Positions 30,301 through 39,148 of a DNA stretch of 64,000 nucleotides are shown piece after piece. This DNA is from a virus: positions 1 to 64,000 of the IMG/VR virus record IMGVR_UViG_3300008259_000017. One strand, given 5' to 3'. The position numbers were made by a program, and so were the translations under genes. The notes below the pieces were generated by a model, which ran no database searches, was not told the origin of the DNA, and saw nothing but the letters and a program-made list of their open reading frames with translations. The stretch's first letter is position 1, and each line of letters starts with the position of its first letter.

Positions 30301-30738
30301 ATGTCAAAAGTAGAAGCAACAATGGTAAAACCTCAGCCAAAAGAGGCAGTGATAAAAAAACAAGAATTTAAGTCTCTAAAAGATCTAATTTTTTTAGGCA
30401 GAATTGAAAAGAAGATTAATATTTCAGGCTATGAAATAGGGTTAAGAAGTTTAACTATTCAAGACAATAAATATATTATAGAGAAAATATTATTATCAGA
30501 TAATGCATCTAAATTTGTTGATGCAAAAATACTATCAATTGTAACCCACATAAATACAATAAATGAGGTTCCAGTAGAAAACTTGTGTGAAGATGATTCC
30601 ATTGTAAATATAATGGATAGAAAGCTAAATGTTGTATCAAATTTTCAGCTTTCTCTTGTTGAGAAGCTATATGAGATTTGTAATAAAATTGATGAAGAGT
30701 CTGGAAGAGAAGTTGAAATAGAAGAAATAAAAAAATAA
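30301..30738 (+). CDS. Tail assembly chaperone, short (G-type) product (145 aa)
   Basis: Located between tube and tape measure, the standard place of tail assembly chaperones. Lys-rich start (MVKPQPKEAVIKKQEFKSL), a small beta section (INISGYEIGLRSLTI), then helices (EKLYEICNKIDEESG). It ends EEIKK followed by TAA. The last two Lys codons form the slippery A-AAA-AAA at 30729-30735. The product binds the tape measure in known systems and prevents premature polymerisation of the tube; that role is inherited from the family position, not visible here. The normal, non-shifted product is expected to be the more abundant one. Confidence 0.75.
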   Translation: MSKVEATMVKPQPKEAVIKKQEFKSLKDLIFLGRIEKKINISGYEIGLRSLTIQDNKYIIEKILLSDNASKFVDAKILSIVTHINTINEVPVENLCEDDSIVNIMDRKLNVVSNFQLSLVEKLYEICNKIDEESGREVEIEEIKK

Positions 30739-31163
30739 CAGAGGGTCCGGAATCAGATATTATCTGGACCCTCTCAAAGATGTGGAACTGTCCAATAGAT
30801 GACGATAAGCTGAAGAATATTAACAAAAATCAACTTATATGGTATTCTATTATGATTAATAATGATAAAAAAGAAAAAGCAGAATCCATGTTTGCAGTTG
30901 CAGAATATTTGGCATCATTTATAAACCCAAGCGCAGTCTCAAAAATAAAAGAAGCAAGAAAGGAAGCTGAGAGTAAAAACTTTGCATCTGATAATGAATT
31001 TAAGTCTATGCTTGATAATAAGGAATTCTTAAAAGACCTAGCAAACAGAGCTCCAAAAGAAGAACAAAAAAATAATCTTATTAATAAAAGAAAGTCTATT
31101 AGAGAAACAAAATTGCCAAAAAATCTTGGCAATATAATGAAGATTAATAGAGATAATTTTTAA
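30301..31163 (+). CDS. Tail assembly chaperone, frameshifted (GT-type) fusion (about 287 aa)
   Basis: Predicted product when ribosomes slip back one base at 30729-30735: 145 residues of the first frame, then 142 residues read from 30735 (starting ITEGPESDIIWTLSKMW). The frames overlap at 30717-30738, precisely where the heptamer sits. This is the G/GT arrangement known for lambda and, as E/E+E', for P2-like phages. The fused T part is helical and Lys/Ala-rich, fitting tape-measure binding. The relative amount of fusion cannot be read from sequence. Confidence 0.8.
30729..30774 (+). promoter_or_regulatory. Programmed -1 ribosomal frameshift signal
   Basis: Slippery heptamer A-AAA-AAA (30729-30735) in the correct phase, with the zero-frame stop TAA immediately after. 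Four bases downstream, AGAGGGTCC (30740-30748) pairs perfectly with GGACCCTCT (30766-30774), a 9-bp GC-containing stem enclosing an inner AGAT/ATCT helix. The -1 frame is open from 30717 to 31163, so slipping joins the two chaperone frames without interruption. Absence of a T run argues against a terminator. Confidence 0.85.
30780..31163 (+). CDS. T-frame of the tail assembly chaperone (probably expressed only by frameshift)
   Basis: The first ATG in this frame is at 30780, giving 127 aa (MWNCPIDDDKLKN ... KINRDNF). No ribosome site precedes it (the upstream bases are the 3' arm of the frameshift hairpin), so independent initiation is doubtful. The sequence is mostly helical (KEKAESMFAVAEYLASF, KIKEARKEAESKNF) and basic at its end (INKRKSIRETKLPKN). 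It is followed 18 bases later by the tape measure gene. If translated separately it would be a minor product. Confidence 0.7.
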   Translation: MWNCPIDDDKLKNINKNQLIWYSIMINNDKKEKAESMFAVAEYLASFINPSAVSKIKEARKEAESKNFASDNEFKSMLDNKEFLKDLANRAPKEEQKNNLINKRKSIRETKLPKNLGNIMKINRDNF

Positions 31164-31181
31164 TATTTACTGGAGAGGTAC

Positions 31182-33008
31182 ATGTCAGTAGACAGCGGAA
31201 TAAGCCAACTTGGAGACACAGCTAAACAGACTGGAGAGAATATCAATGAGCTTACAAAGTATATTGATAGTTTTTCTAATGTAAATAATGCTTTATATAG
31301 ATCTCTTGGAAGTAGCACTACAGCCATGAAGTCTTTTAGCGAAACTGTAACAGGCCTTACAAACATTGCAACCGGTCCATTGAAGATTTTTGGAAGTTTA
31401 GCTGGTAAGGTTGGTGAAGATGGAATCGCTGCAGCGCTTGGCTCGACAACAAGGCTTTTAGAAGATTTCTCAAAACTTATTGGTGAAGATGTTGTTAAGT
31501 CTGGCGCAGCAGCGCTAGGAATACTTGATAGTCAATCAGAAGGGTTTAGGAAATTAGACAAAGAATACCTGGCTTATACAAAATCATTTGGTATGGGTCT
31601 TGATAGAGCTAAAGAGCTTTCATCCTCACTTTCTTCAGAGAGAATAAGTGAATTTGGAAAAGCATTTAATATGACTGCAGAAGAAGTATCTGCATTTAAT
31701 GCTTCGCTATTAAGGACTAATATAGGTTTGGAAACTTCTTTTTCAAATATTGAAGTTGGCGGAACGAGCATGAAGTTTTACTCAGCTGCAATGGCGGCTG
31801 CACAAGCTTCTGGTTTGGATGCCACAGCGGCAATAAGAAACTTAAATGACATGATATCTAAGCAAGGAATGTCCTCAAAAGCAGCGCTTGAGGCTCTTGC
31901 CGGATATTCAGAAATTTCAAAAGAAACTGGATTAAATACTGATAGCGTTTCAAACGCATTATTACAGTCAATTTCTGGCTTTCAAAAGATGGGAACAACC
32001 ATTGACTTTGGAAAGCCTATATTGAAAGGTTTTGCAGAGTCCTTTAAGGAAGTAGGCCTTGGTATTGAGGGTGCATCTGATGCAGCTCAATCATTTACTC
32101 AAAGTTTAGCAAGAATGTCTACTGACTATGCAATGTCATATATCTTAAATCAAAAAGGTGGAATGGGTGGACAGCCAGGTGGTACGATACTAAGCTCGTC
32201 AATAGAAACTAGAGCTAAGATGCTTGAAGCTGGTGACGATACCGGCAAGCAAGCAGATATTGCAGTTGATATGGCAAAAAGTCTAAAAGAATCCATAGAA
32301 TCATTTACTGGATCTGGCTTAATTACATTAAAAGAAGCAGCAAAAGATCAATCACTTCAGCAAACATTTTATCTCCAAGAGCAAATGATCTCTAAGTTTA
32401 CCGGAACAAGTGATGTTGCTTCTTTGGATAGAATAATGGAAATGCTTCCAAAGATTGCAAGAATGGAAAAGTCTGGAGACCAAGAGGGTGCTCAACAGCT
32501 TTCAAAGTCATTGCAGGATATAATATCTCAAAGAGATTACACAATGGGTGAGGGCGAGAAGTTTGGAGTTGGGTTGCAAAATCAAGTAGCAGAACAGATG
32601 AATAGAACAAGAGAGGTTGCAGAATCTGCCACAAATCTTGCAAAAGAAGTAACGAATCTGATCTCTATAAAGGAAGATACCTTTGAATTATTAGCAAAAG
32701 GTTATTTAGCACTCAATGATGAGGCATACAAACCTCTGACTGAAAAGATCAGAAACGGTGATCTTGATAAGTCACAATTTTTTGAGGCCTTTAAGGAGTT
32801 TTTTAATGATGCTAATGCCGCTAAAGAAGCGGTAAAAGATGAAGTTAATGAAATATCAACCTCATTTGACGGCTTTTTAGATAAATTTTCACAAATGTTA
32901 GAAAGTAAATTTCCAGGAGGAAAACTAATTGTTGATCTAAGTCAGGAAGCAAAGGAGCTTCTATCTGTTGGATCTTCGAGTACCAGACCTATTTCTGGAC
33001 CAAAATAA
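31182..33008 (+). CDS. Tape measure protein (608 aa)
   Basis: Directly after the chaperone frames and before the baseplate hub genes. Almost entirely helical, rich in Ser, Ala, Glu, Lys, with repeated Gly-Ser turns (LGSSTTAMKSFSETVTGL, KIFGSLAGKVGEDGIAAALG), Gln-rich helices and a Pro-ended tail (SSSTRPISGPK). GGAGAGGTAC precedes ATG 31182. At about 0.15 nm per residue a fully helical 608-residue ruler gives a tail near 90 nm, short relative to the very large baseplate proteins encoded downstream. No peptidase motif and no clear transmembrane segment were seen. Confidence 0.83.
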   Translation: MSVDSGISQLGDTAKQTGENINELTKYIDSFSNVNNALYRSLGSSTTAMKSFSETVTGLTNIATGPLKIFGSLAGKVGEDGIAAALGSTTRLLEDFSKLIGEDVVKSGAAALGILDSQSEGFRKLDKEYLAYTKSFGMGLDRAKELSSSLSSERISEFGKAFNMTAEEVSAFNASLLRTNIGLETSFSNIEVGGTSMKFYSAAMAAAQASGLDATAAIRNLNDMISKQGMSSKAALEALAGYSEISKETGLNTDSVSNALLQSISGFQKMGTTIDFGKPILKGFAESFKEVGLGIEGASDAAQSFTQSLARMSTDYAMSYILNQKGGMGGQPGGTILSSSIETRAKMLEAGDDTGKQADIAVDMAKSLKESIESFTGSGLITLKEAAKDQSLQQTFYLQEQMISKFTGTSDVASLDRIMEMLPKIARMEKSGDQEGAQQLSKSLQDIISQRDYTMGEGEKFGVGLQNQVAEQMNRTREVAESATNLAKEVTNLISIKEDTFELLAKGYLALNDEAYKPLTEKIRNGDLDKSQFFEAFKEFFNDANAAKEAVKDEVNEISTSFDGFLDKFSQMLESKFPGGKLIVDLSQEAKELLSVGSSSTRPISGPK

Positions 33009-33036
33009 TAATAATGCTAATATTATAAACTAATAT

Positions 33037-34095
33037 ATGTCACTAAAAAGAAAAACAATTATATTTTACCTTCCATTATCAATGGAATCTTTAACAAAGG
33101 ACTTGGTAGCTACAAGTTCTATCCCAAGCATATCTGGAGGGGTATCTGAAAAGCCTTTGGCAAATTCAAAAGATACAACAAATGGTATATATTGGGATAA
33201 AAAAAGAATGTATGTAAATCCGGATTCATTTAATATATCTAATACAAAGATAATAAAAGAGTCTCAAACAAAAGGCGGATTTATGATTCAATACTGGGGA
33301 GAGCAACTAACTAACGTTGAGTTAAGGGGAACAACTGGATCAGCAGGTATAGAGGGAATAAATATATTAAAAGATATCTATAGACATGAGCAGCTACAGA
33401 TTGCAAAGGTAATAGAAGAAAGGGATAGAAGACTGGCACAAGAAGCTATAGATCAATCAATTAACTCTTATAAAAATTTAAATAATAAAGGGCTAGGAGT
33501 AGCTGCACTTGAAATTGCTGATGCTATACTTACAGATGGGGCTATAACAAATCTAGTAGGAGGCTTGAAGTCAACTGTTGAGTCAATATCAAACATATTT
33601 GACTCGGGAAATGCTGATTACACACCTTCTATGACTCCAGCAGTGCCAACTCTTGCAGCATTTGCAACAAATATACAGATGTATCATGACGGTGTTTTTT
33701 ATAGAGGATATTTTTCAGCTTTTTCATATAATGAAATATCTGAAAAGCCAGGTATTTTTGATTACAACCTTTCTTTTAAATGCACAAGAACTTATGGGGA
33801 AAGAAAGAATTTTATGCCATGGCATAGAGATCCATTGGATTATTCTGGAAATACAGTTCCCGCAGATAGCTCTGGAGTTTCAAAAGGAACATACCCATCG
33901 GTAAATAGATTATCAATACCATTGACACCAGTTGAGAGTAATGAGGCCTTTGTGCAGAAGGATTATAACAATATTTACAAAGATGAGAATAGTAATAAGT
34001 TTATTGGAGAGTCTGACCAGAAGTCTGCCTTCTCTAGCTCTGGAAACGATGGAGCAAATAAAACATCCTTTAGAAGAAAATTAATAACAGGATAA
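33037..34095 (+). CDS. Baseplate/tube-initiator-like protein (352 aa)
   Basis: Two beta regions flank a helical insertion. First: GIYWDKKRMYVNPDSFNISN, ESQTKGGFMIQYWGEQLTNV, VELRGTTGSAG. Insertion, about 110-195, includes a charged helix (KVIEERDRRLAQEAIDQ). Second: FATNIQMYHDGVFYRGYFSA, NEISEKPGIFDYNLSFKC, then MPWHRDP. The pattern (GGF.IQ.WGE.L..V.L.G, then YHDG..Y.G......E.P..F.Y...F) is that of small beta-barrel proteins joining tube and hub in large phages. Position between tape measure and hub agrees. No good ribosome site precedes ATG 33037, so the start is uncertain; ATG 33082 (MESLTKDL) is an alternative. The last 100 residues are low-complexity and polar. Confidence 0.55.
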   Translation: MSLKRKTIIFYLPLSMESLTKDLVATSSIPSISGGVSEKPLANSKDTTNGIYWDKKRMYVNPDSFNISNTKIIKESQTKGGFMIQYWGEQLTNVELRGTTGSAGIEGINILKDIYRHEQLQIAKVIEERDRRLAQEAIDQSINSYKNLNNKGLGVAALEIADAILTDGAITNLVGGLKSTVESISNIFDSGNADYTPSMTPAVPTLAAFATNIQMYHDGVFYRGYFSAFSYNEISEKPGIFDYNLSFKCTRTYGERKNFMPWHRDPLDYSGNTVPADSSGVSKGTYPSVNRLSIPLTPVESNEAFVQKDYNNIYKDENSNKFIGESDQKSAFSSSGNDGANKTSFRRKLITG

Positions 34096-34108
34096 GTATA
34101 ATTTTTAA

Positions 34109-37100
34109 ATGAATAATCAATTACTTTTAAAGATATCAAAAACATTACAAAAAACAAGGAAAGATATATCTGGTGGTACAAAATTTGTAATGCCAGAGGA
34201 GAAATATATTGAAACAGGGTTTCAAACATATTTGGATGAAGGTCTTTTAAACACAACTTCTCCAAATACAAGAAAGGTTACTTCTTTATCACCAGAGGCT
34301 ACAATTCTTGTAAAGAAAAAAGCATTCTCATCACTTGTATCTAACAATGATATTAGATTTTTTGACAAAACAGAAAGAATGCTTATGAGGGCTTCAAAGG
34401 CTTTATTTGCCTATAAAGTTCAGCAAATAAGAGCTTATGAAAGTTTAACAAAATTTGAAACATATTATACAAAGACTGGAACTTATAGTATGAACTTGCT
34501 GGCTTCAATGTTAAGGCAAAGTTCATTCTTAGCAAAAGATGTAGAATCTTTTCAAACGCTATTTCAGAAAAAATTAAAATTTAATACTGCAGAAGATTAT
34601 GCAAATGAAATGCTAAAAGAATGGCTTTTAAAGCCATCCGATTTAAGTGTTGATGAGTCAATATCTGTAATTGCATCAGACATAAAAGTAAAAAATGGAA
34701 TATTAAAAAAGGAAGTAATAACTCCAACAACAAATCAGCAGTATTTAAATCAATTACCATCAACTCAAGCTAAGTATATTTTAGATAAAAAATGGGAAGA
34801 ATTTAGAGCACAATTTTCTTCTGAAATAACAAAAGATGTCATAAGCATAGATAATTATATAGAGTCCTTATCTACAAATGAAAAATGGAAAGAGGGCATT
34901 AAAAATGAATATGCAAACATGCAGCTTATAGATATTATAGAGGTAATCAAGCGTGCTGCTTATTCAAATGATTCGAACCTAACAACATGGATTGTTGATG
35001 CTGATAGTTTGGATAACTATCTAACTGGACCAGGAACAGGGGTGATAGAAATCTGTTCTTTTACAAATTTTAGCACATCATGCACAAAAGACCCATCTCC
35101 AGCATCCGCAAGTTTTAGTTTAGAGTATCCATACGGTATATCTTTTATATCAGAAGATGACATAGAAATCGCAATAGAAGAGGCCTTAAAGGGAACCCTT
35201 GGTATATTCGCAGATCTAGTAACGAATGGTTTTAAAAGCTCTACAAACGGTATTACCAAACCAGGAGTTGATGGCCTTTCATTTTTGGGAGCATCGGCAC
35301 TCTTGAATGGCTATGATTTAATAGATAGCACTGTAGACTCGAACTATATAAGAAAAAGTTTAAGGACTTTTTATCTTGGAAAGCCAATAGTAAACGCTTC
35401 AGATGTTTGTCATTTTTATATAAGAGGAAATAGATTCAAGCAAAGCTTTGGATCAAGTAGCAATAACTTATCAACAGATCAATCTGAATATTCAATAAGT
35501 GATTCTGTATTTAAAGCAGAATATGAATTATATACAACAAAGTCTTTATCATATGATGACTATAAGAGACTAAGGCAGGAGCAGGATAATTCACTTGGAA
35601 TGATACATGTTTATGCTGGTTATGTAACCGGGGTAACAGAGACTTATGGTGGGGGATTTAGAACTATATCAGTATCATGTTCTGACAATATGGGATGGTT
35701 ATCATGGAGTAATGTACCTAAACAGCCAGCAATAGCAGATGTAACAAATATATTGGAAGATCCATTGACGCCATACAAATTAGTTACAGATGATATGTAT
35801 TCCTTAGATTATGAAAAAATAACATTGCTGGATGAAAATAAGCAGCTATTATCGGAAGGATTTTTATCTTATTCAAATGGGTTATTGGCTGGAAAAAATT
35901 CAACAATAGATAATCTATATCAAGGGCAGTATAGAGGTATTGGATCTTTAGATGGATCAAAAATTATGCAACATGCAGATGGATTTGTTTATAGATGGAA
36001 AACTGGAATAATGACTGCAACCGCTGGTTTTCAAACAACCGGATCTAGAAGTACAAAAGAGTTGCAGCAGTTTACTCAGTATTATTCTATATCTTCTGTT
36101 AAAAATCCAGTTAATAATCTTGATATTGCAAATATTATATCCGTTTTAATTACTGGAGAGCCATATAATATACTTTCATTCTTAGAGAAAACTGGATCAA
36201 CTGGAGTTAAGTCAGATAGATTTTCAACAACTTTAAATTCACAAGATCCTCTTACTGGATATTTAGAATCTATAAAGAAGCAAAATAAAATATATGGAAA
36301 CTTTAAGCCATATAGATTGTTTACTCAGAATTCTTATACATTAAATATTTTAAGACTGCAGGGCAAAAAACAAGAACTAAATAATGATGTTAAAAAGTTA
36401 TTAGATAGAAAAAATAAATTAAATGATCAGATTATAAAATTAAAGAATACTATAAAGTCAAGTAATAGTCCAATCATATTAACTATACAATCTGAAATAA
36501 AATCAATAGATATAGCTATTGATAGTAAGATTGGTGAAGCAACAGAGGCTGCAAATACTCTAAACTCAGCACAGCTAACTTCTCAAGGGCTTATGGTGTC
36601 TGCTTTGTTTGGCAATGGAGATGCTATACCTTTTTATCTAGGCAGTACAAAGGAAGAGCATGAGGAGACTGTAAGGGCTATATCAAAAGTTGGAGCCACA
36701 AGAAGAATAGAGGATGTGAGGTTAAATAGAGATAATAATCTTTTAATTATCTCTGATCAATACGATACATCTGATATAAGACCATTTATTTTAGGATTAA
36801 ATAGTTCACAGTTTAAAAAATTCGACGGCGAATATGAATCATTAGACCAGCTATGTAGAGAGGCTGCTCAGTATATTCATATGGAATTTTTTTGTAATTC
36901 ACAGGGACATATTGAATTAAGGCCTCCGCAGTGGAATAAGACGCCGCTTTCTCTTTTGAGAAATCTAGTTAGATATAAGAAGTTAACTGGAAAAAATATA
37001 ATTCCTGATTTTATAATAAAAAACTTTGAAACTAGAGAAAAGTCAATATATGAAAATATATATTACTATAACATTAGAATAGTTTTAATTTCCTTATTAC

Positions 37101-39148
37101 TGGGAAGATTTCCAGACGAATCTTTGATTCCATCATTAAAATTCTCCTCTGTAACAACAAAGATTTATGAAGATTCAGACTCAAAAATGTCATTAACAAA
37201 TTCTTTGCAATTTTTTGGTGTATCAATGAGAGGGGAAAATGATGGGGCAAAGATAAGAAAATCAACTTATGAAGATAAGGGTTCTGAAACTGCAAGTGGA
37301 AAAAAATCAGTATTAAATAGTATTAAAAAAAATCTTTATCTAAGTGCAACTTATTTAGAAGATTTCAAGTCAATAAATGCAGATACGGATACAATACTTG
37401 GCAGTATTGAGTCTATAAATTTGGCTCAAAATAATCTAACTGAAGATATACAAAATGCAGCACTTGGATCTGGATCTCCTGTTGCAGCAAGCTTTGCAAC
37501 TTCAGAGAATCTAAATAATATAAGAAATCAATTTAAGAAGTTATCAGGAAGAGATGCTGGATCAGGATTATCATCAAATGATTCATTTAATGATAATGAT
37601 TTTGTATTTAAAATATCAGAAGGAAAAGCAAATGATAGCTATGGAGACATCTCTGTAAAAGTAGACTCACTATTGTCAGAATTAAATAAGGCAATATCAG
37701 GAAGAGATTCATTTGTAAGATTGCTAAAATCAAACAAAGAAAGGCAGCAGGAGTTAGAGGGAGTTATAGGGGTTATAGATGAGGAGGGTATAAATGCGCA
37801 AGATCAGACCACTTTTGTTGGTACATCTACAACTGCAAATATACTAGGAAGAGTTCAGCAAACATTAGAAAGAACATCAGATGCAATTCAAACTGTTTTG
37901 GATGTAATAACTGGAGATTCATATAAATCAAGCCCATTTGATAATTTAATAGAGGATGACTTTGTTAATGATCTTGGATATGGATCTGGTAAAAGATACA
38001 TAATACATGATGAAGATATTATAGATGCAACATTTACTGAGAAACCACCTGATTTCACAAGAGTTGATATAATTGGTGATACACCACTTGGATTGACTTC
38101 TGAAATTCAAAGTCAGACAGATGGAACTCTTCTTTGGGCAGGGGCAACAGACTTTGATTTGTGGAGACAATACGGGTATAAGGCAAAGCCTATGAATATA
38201 CCATTCATAACAGACTCAGAAACAATGGGCAAGCCATATGCAATACTTGAGCTTATACTGCAAAGCGCAGAGGTTAATTCAGCCTCAATAACAGTGGTTG
38301 GAAATGAATTTTATCAACCAGGAGATACGGTATATGTACCTTCCAAGAATCTTATATATTATGTAGCAGGAGTATCTCATTCATTTACATATGGTCAGCA
38401 GTTCTCTACTCGTTTAGATTTAAAGATGGGCAGACCTCCAGGCGTATATATACCTAATCCAATGGATATTCTAGGACAAAGTGTTCTTGGGTCTTTAGAT
38501 ACTCCGTCATTAATATATAGATCAAGTCAATCAGATGATAATTATAGACCATTAAATCCAGAGTCAAGTATTAAAATTCCGCAGTGCATTTACGATGGCT
38601 CTTGCGGCCAAAATGAAATGGTTAAATTATTATCTTATCAGGAGAATAATTCAAGATTTACATCTATGATGTCTCATTTAAGTACAGGAGTTTTGACAAA
38701 CAATTACTTCTTGCTTTTAAGAGCCTTTGTTAGATCGTCCGAAGATAATTCTGCAATAAGTATGGCAAACAAGTCTCTTGAAAAGATAGCCAGTCTATTT
38801 CAAAATCCAATTCAATATAGGGAAAATGGTTTAAGTGGCGAAGCTCAAAAGATGACCTTGCCAAATATGAGACCGGTAATTCCAATTAATGCAGATAAAA
38901 TAATTAGACAAATAAGCTTTATAAAGAAGGGAGAAGATTCTTCGAATAATCAAATACAATGTCTTGATATAAAGCTACTTGGAGCTATAGAAAATTTTTC
39001 ACATGAATATGATAATCTATTTCCAAAAGATGGTCCAAGGCAAACTACATGGCTGTCAATAAGAGATGACTTTAGAGGTCAGTTAAGTGCAAATGGCTTA
39101 TTAGATGTAATTGAAGTTGGTATAATATACATTCCGGATATAGAATAA
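34109..39148 (+). CDS. Baseplate hub protein (gpD/gp27-like C-terminus), enlarged to 1679 aa
   Basis: The N-terminal 280 residues are helical (LMRASKALFAYKVQQIRAY). About 280-760 is beta-rich, with CSDNMGWLSWSNV, a pattern of hub domains. About 755-800 is a coiled coil. Residues about 1310-1450 contain the most diagnostic section: VDIIGDTPLGLTSEI, QYGYKAKPMNIPF, VVGNEFYQPGDTVYVPSKN, YYVAGVSHSFTYGQQF, TRLDLKMGRPPGVYI. That section matches hub proteins of the late-control-D/gp27 type. Around 850-900 SKVGATRRIEDVRLNRDNN and DQYDTSDIRPFILGLNSS are noteworthy. The usual size is 300-400 residues, so about 1200 are extra. No strong ribosome site; it starts 13 bases after the upstream gene and its TAA overlaps the next ATG. 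Confidence 0.72.
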   Translation: MNNQLLLKISKTLQKTRKDISGGTKFVMPEEKYIETGFQTYLDEGLLNTTSPNTRKVTSLSPEATILVKKKAFSSLVSNNDIRFFDKTERMLMRASKALFAYKVQQIRAYESLTKFETYYTKTGTYSMNLLASMLRQSSFLAKDVESFQTLFQKKLKFNTAEDYANEMLKEWLLKPSDLSVDESISVIASDIKVKNGILKKEVITPTTNQQYLNQLPSTQAKYILDKKWEEFRAQFSSEITKDVISIDNYIESLSTNEKWKEGIKNEYANMQLIDIIEVIKRAAYSNDSNLTTWIVDADSLDNYLTGPGTGVIEICSFTNFSTSCTKDPSPASASFSLEYPYGISFISEDDIEIAIEEALKGTLGIFADLVTNGFKSSTNGITKPGVDGLSFLGASALLNGYDLIDSTVDSNYIRKSLRTFYLGKPIVNASDVCHFYIRGNRFKQSFGSSSNNLSTDQSEYSISDSVFKAEYELYTTKSLSYDDYKRLRQEQDNSLGMIHVYAGYVTGVTETYGGGFRTISVSCSDNMGWLSWSNVPKQPAIADVTNILEDPLTPYKLVTDDMYSLDYEKITLLDENKQLLSEGFLSYSNGLLAGKNSTIDNLYQGQYRGIGSLDGSKIMQHADGFVYRWKTGIMTATAGFQTTGSRSTKELQQFTQYYSISSVKNPVNNLDIANIISVLITGEPYNILSFLEKTGSTGVKSDRFSTTLNSQDPLTGYLESIKKQNKIYGNFKPYRLFTQNSYTLNILRLQGKKQELNNDVKKLLDRKNKLNDQIIKLKNTIKSSNSPIILTIQSEIKSIDIAIDSKIGEATEAANTLNSAQLTSQGLMVSALFGNGDAIPFYLGSTKEEHEETVRAISKVGATRRIEDVRLNRDNNLLIISDQYDTSDIRPFILGLNSSQFKKFDGEYESLDQLCREAAQYIHMEFFCNSQGHIELRPPQWNKTPLSLLRNLVRYKKLTGKNIIPDFIIKNFETREKSIYENIYYYNIRIVLISLLLGRFPDESLIPSLKFSSVTTKIYEDSDSKMSLTNSLQFFGVSMRGENDGAKIRKSTYEDKGSETASGKKSVLNSIKKNLYLSATYLEDFKSINADTDTILGSIESINLAQNNLTEDIQNAALGSGSPVAASFATSENLNNIRNQFKKLSGRDAGSGLSSNDSFNDNDFVFKISEGKANDSYGDISVKVDSLLSELNKAISGRDSFVRLLKSNKERQQELEGVIGVIDEEGINAQDQTTFVGTSTTANILGRVQQTLERTSDAIQTVLDVITGDSYKSSPFDNLIEDDFVNDLGYGSGKRYIIHDEDIIDATFTEKPPDFTRVDIIGDTPLGLTSEIQSQTDGTLLWAGATDFDLWRQYGYKAKPMNIPFITDSETMGKPYAILELILQSAEVNSASITVVGNEFYQPGDTVYVPSKNLIYYVAGVSHSFTYGQQFSTRLDLKMGRPPGVYIPNPMDILGQSVLGSLDTPSLIYRSSQSDDNYRPLNPESSIKIPQCIYDGSCGQNEMVKLLSYQENNSRFTSMMSHLSTGVLTNNYFLLLRAFVRSSEDNSAISMANKSLEKIASLFQNPIQYRENGLSGEAQKMTLPNMRPVIPINADKIIRQISFIKKGEDSSNNQIQCLDIKLLGAIENFSHEYDNLFPKDGPRQTTWLSIRDDFRGQLSANGLLDVIEVGIIYIPDIE

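Noticed and set aside
30740-30774. Hairpin after the short chaperone frame as a terminator
   Set aside because: No T run follows the stem; it lies four bases after an in-phase slippery heptamer and inside the open -1 frame, so a frameshift stimulator explains it better.
33653-33904. 83-aa + strand frame inside the 352-aa baseplate gene
   Set aside because: Out-of-frame shadow with no ribosome site and atypical composition.
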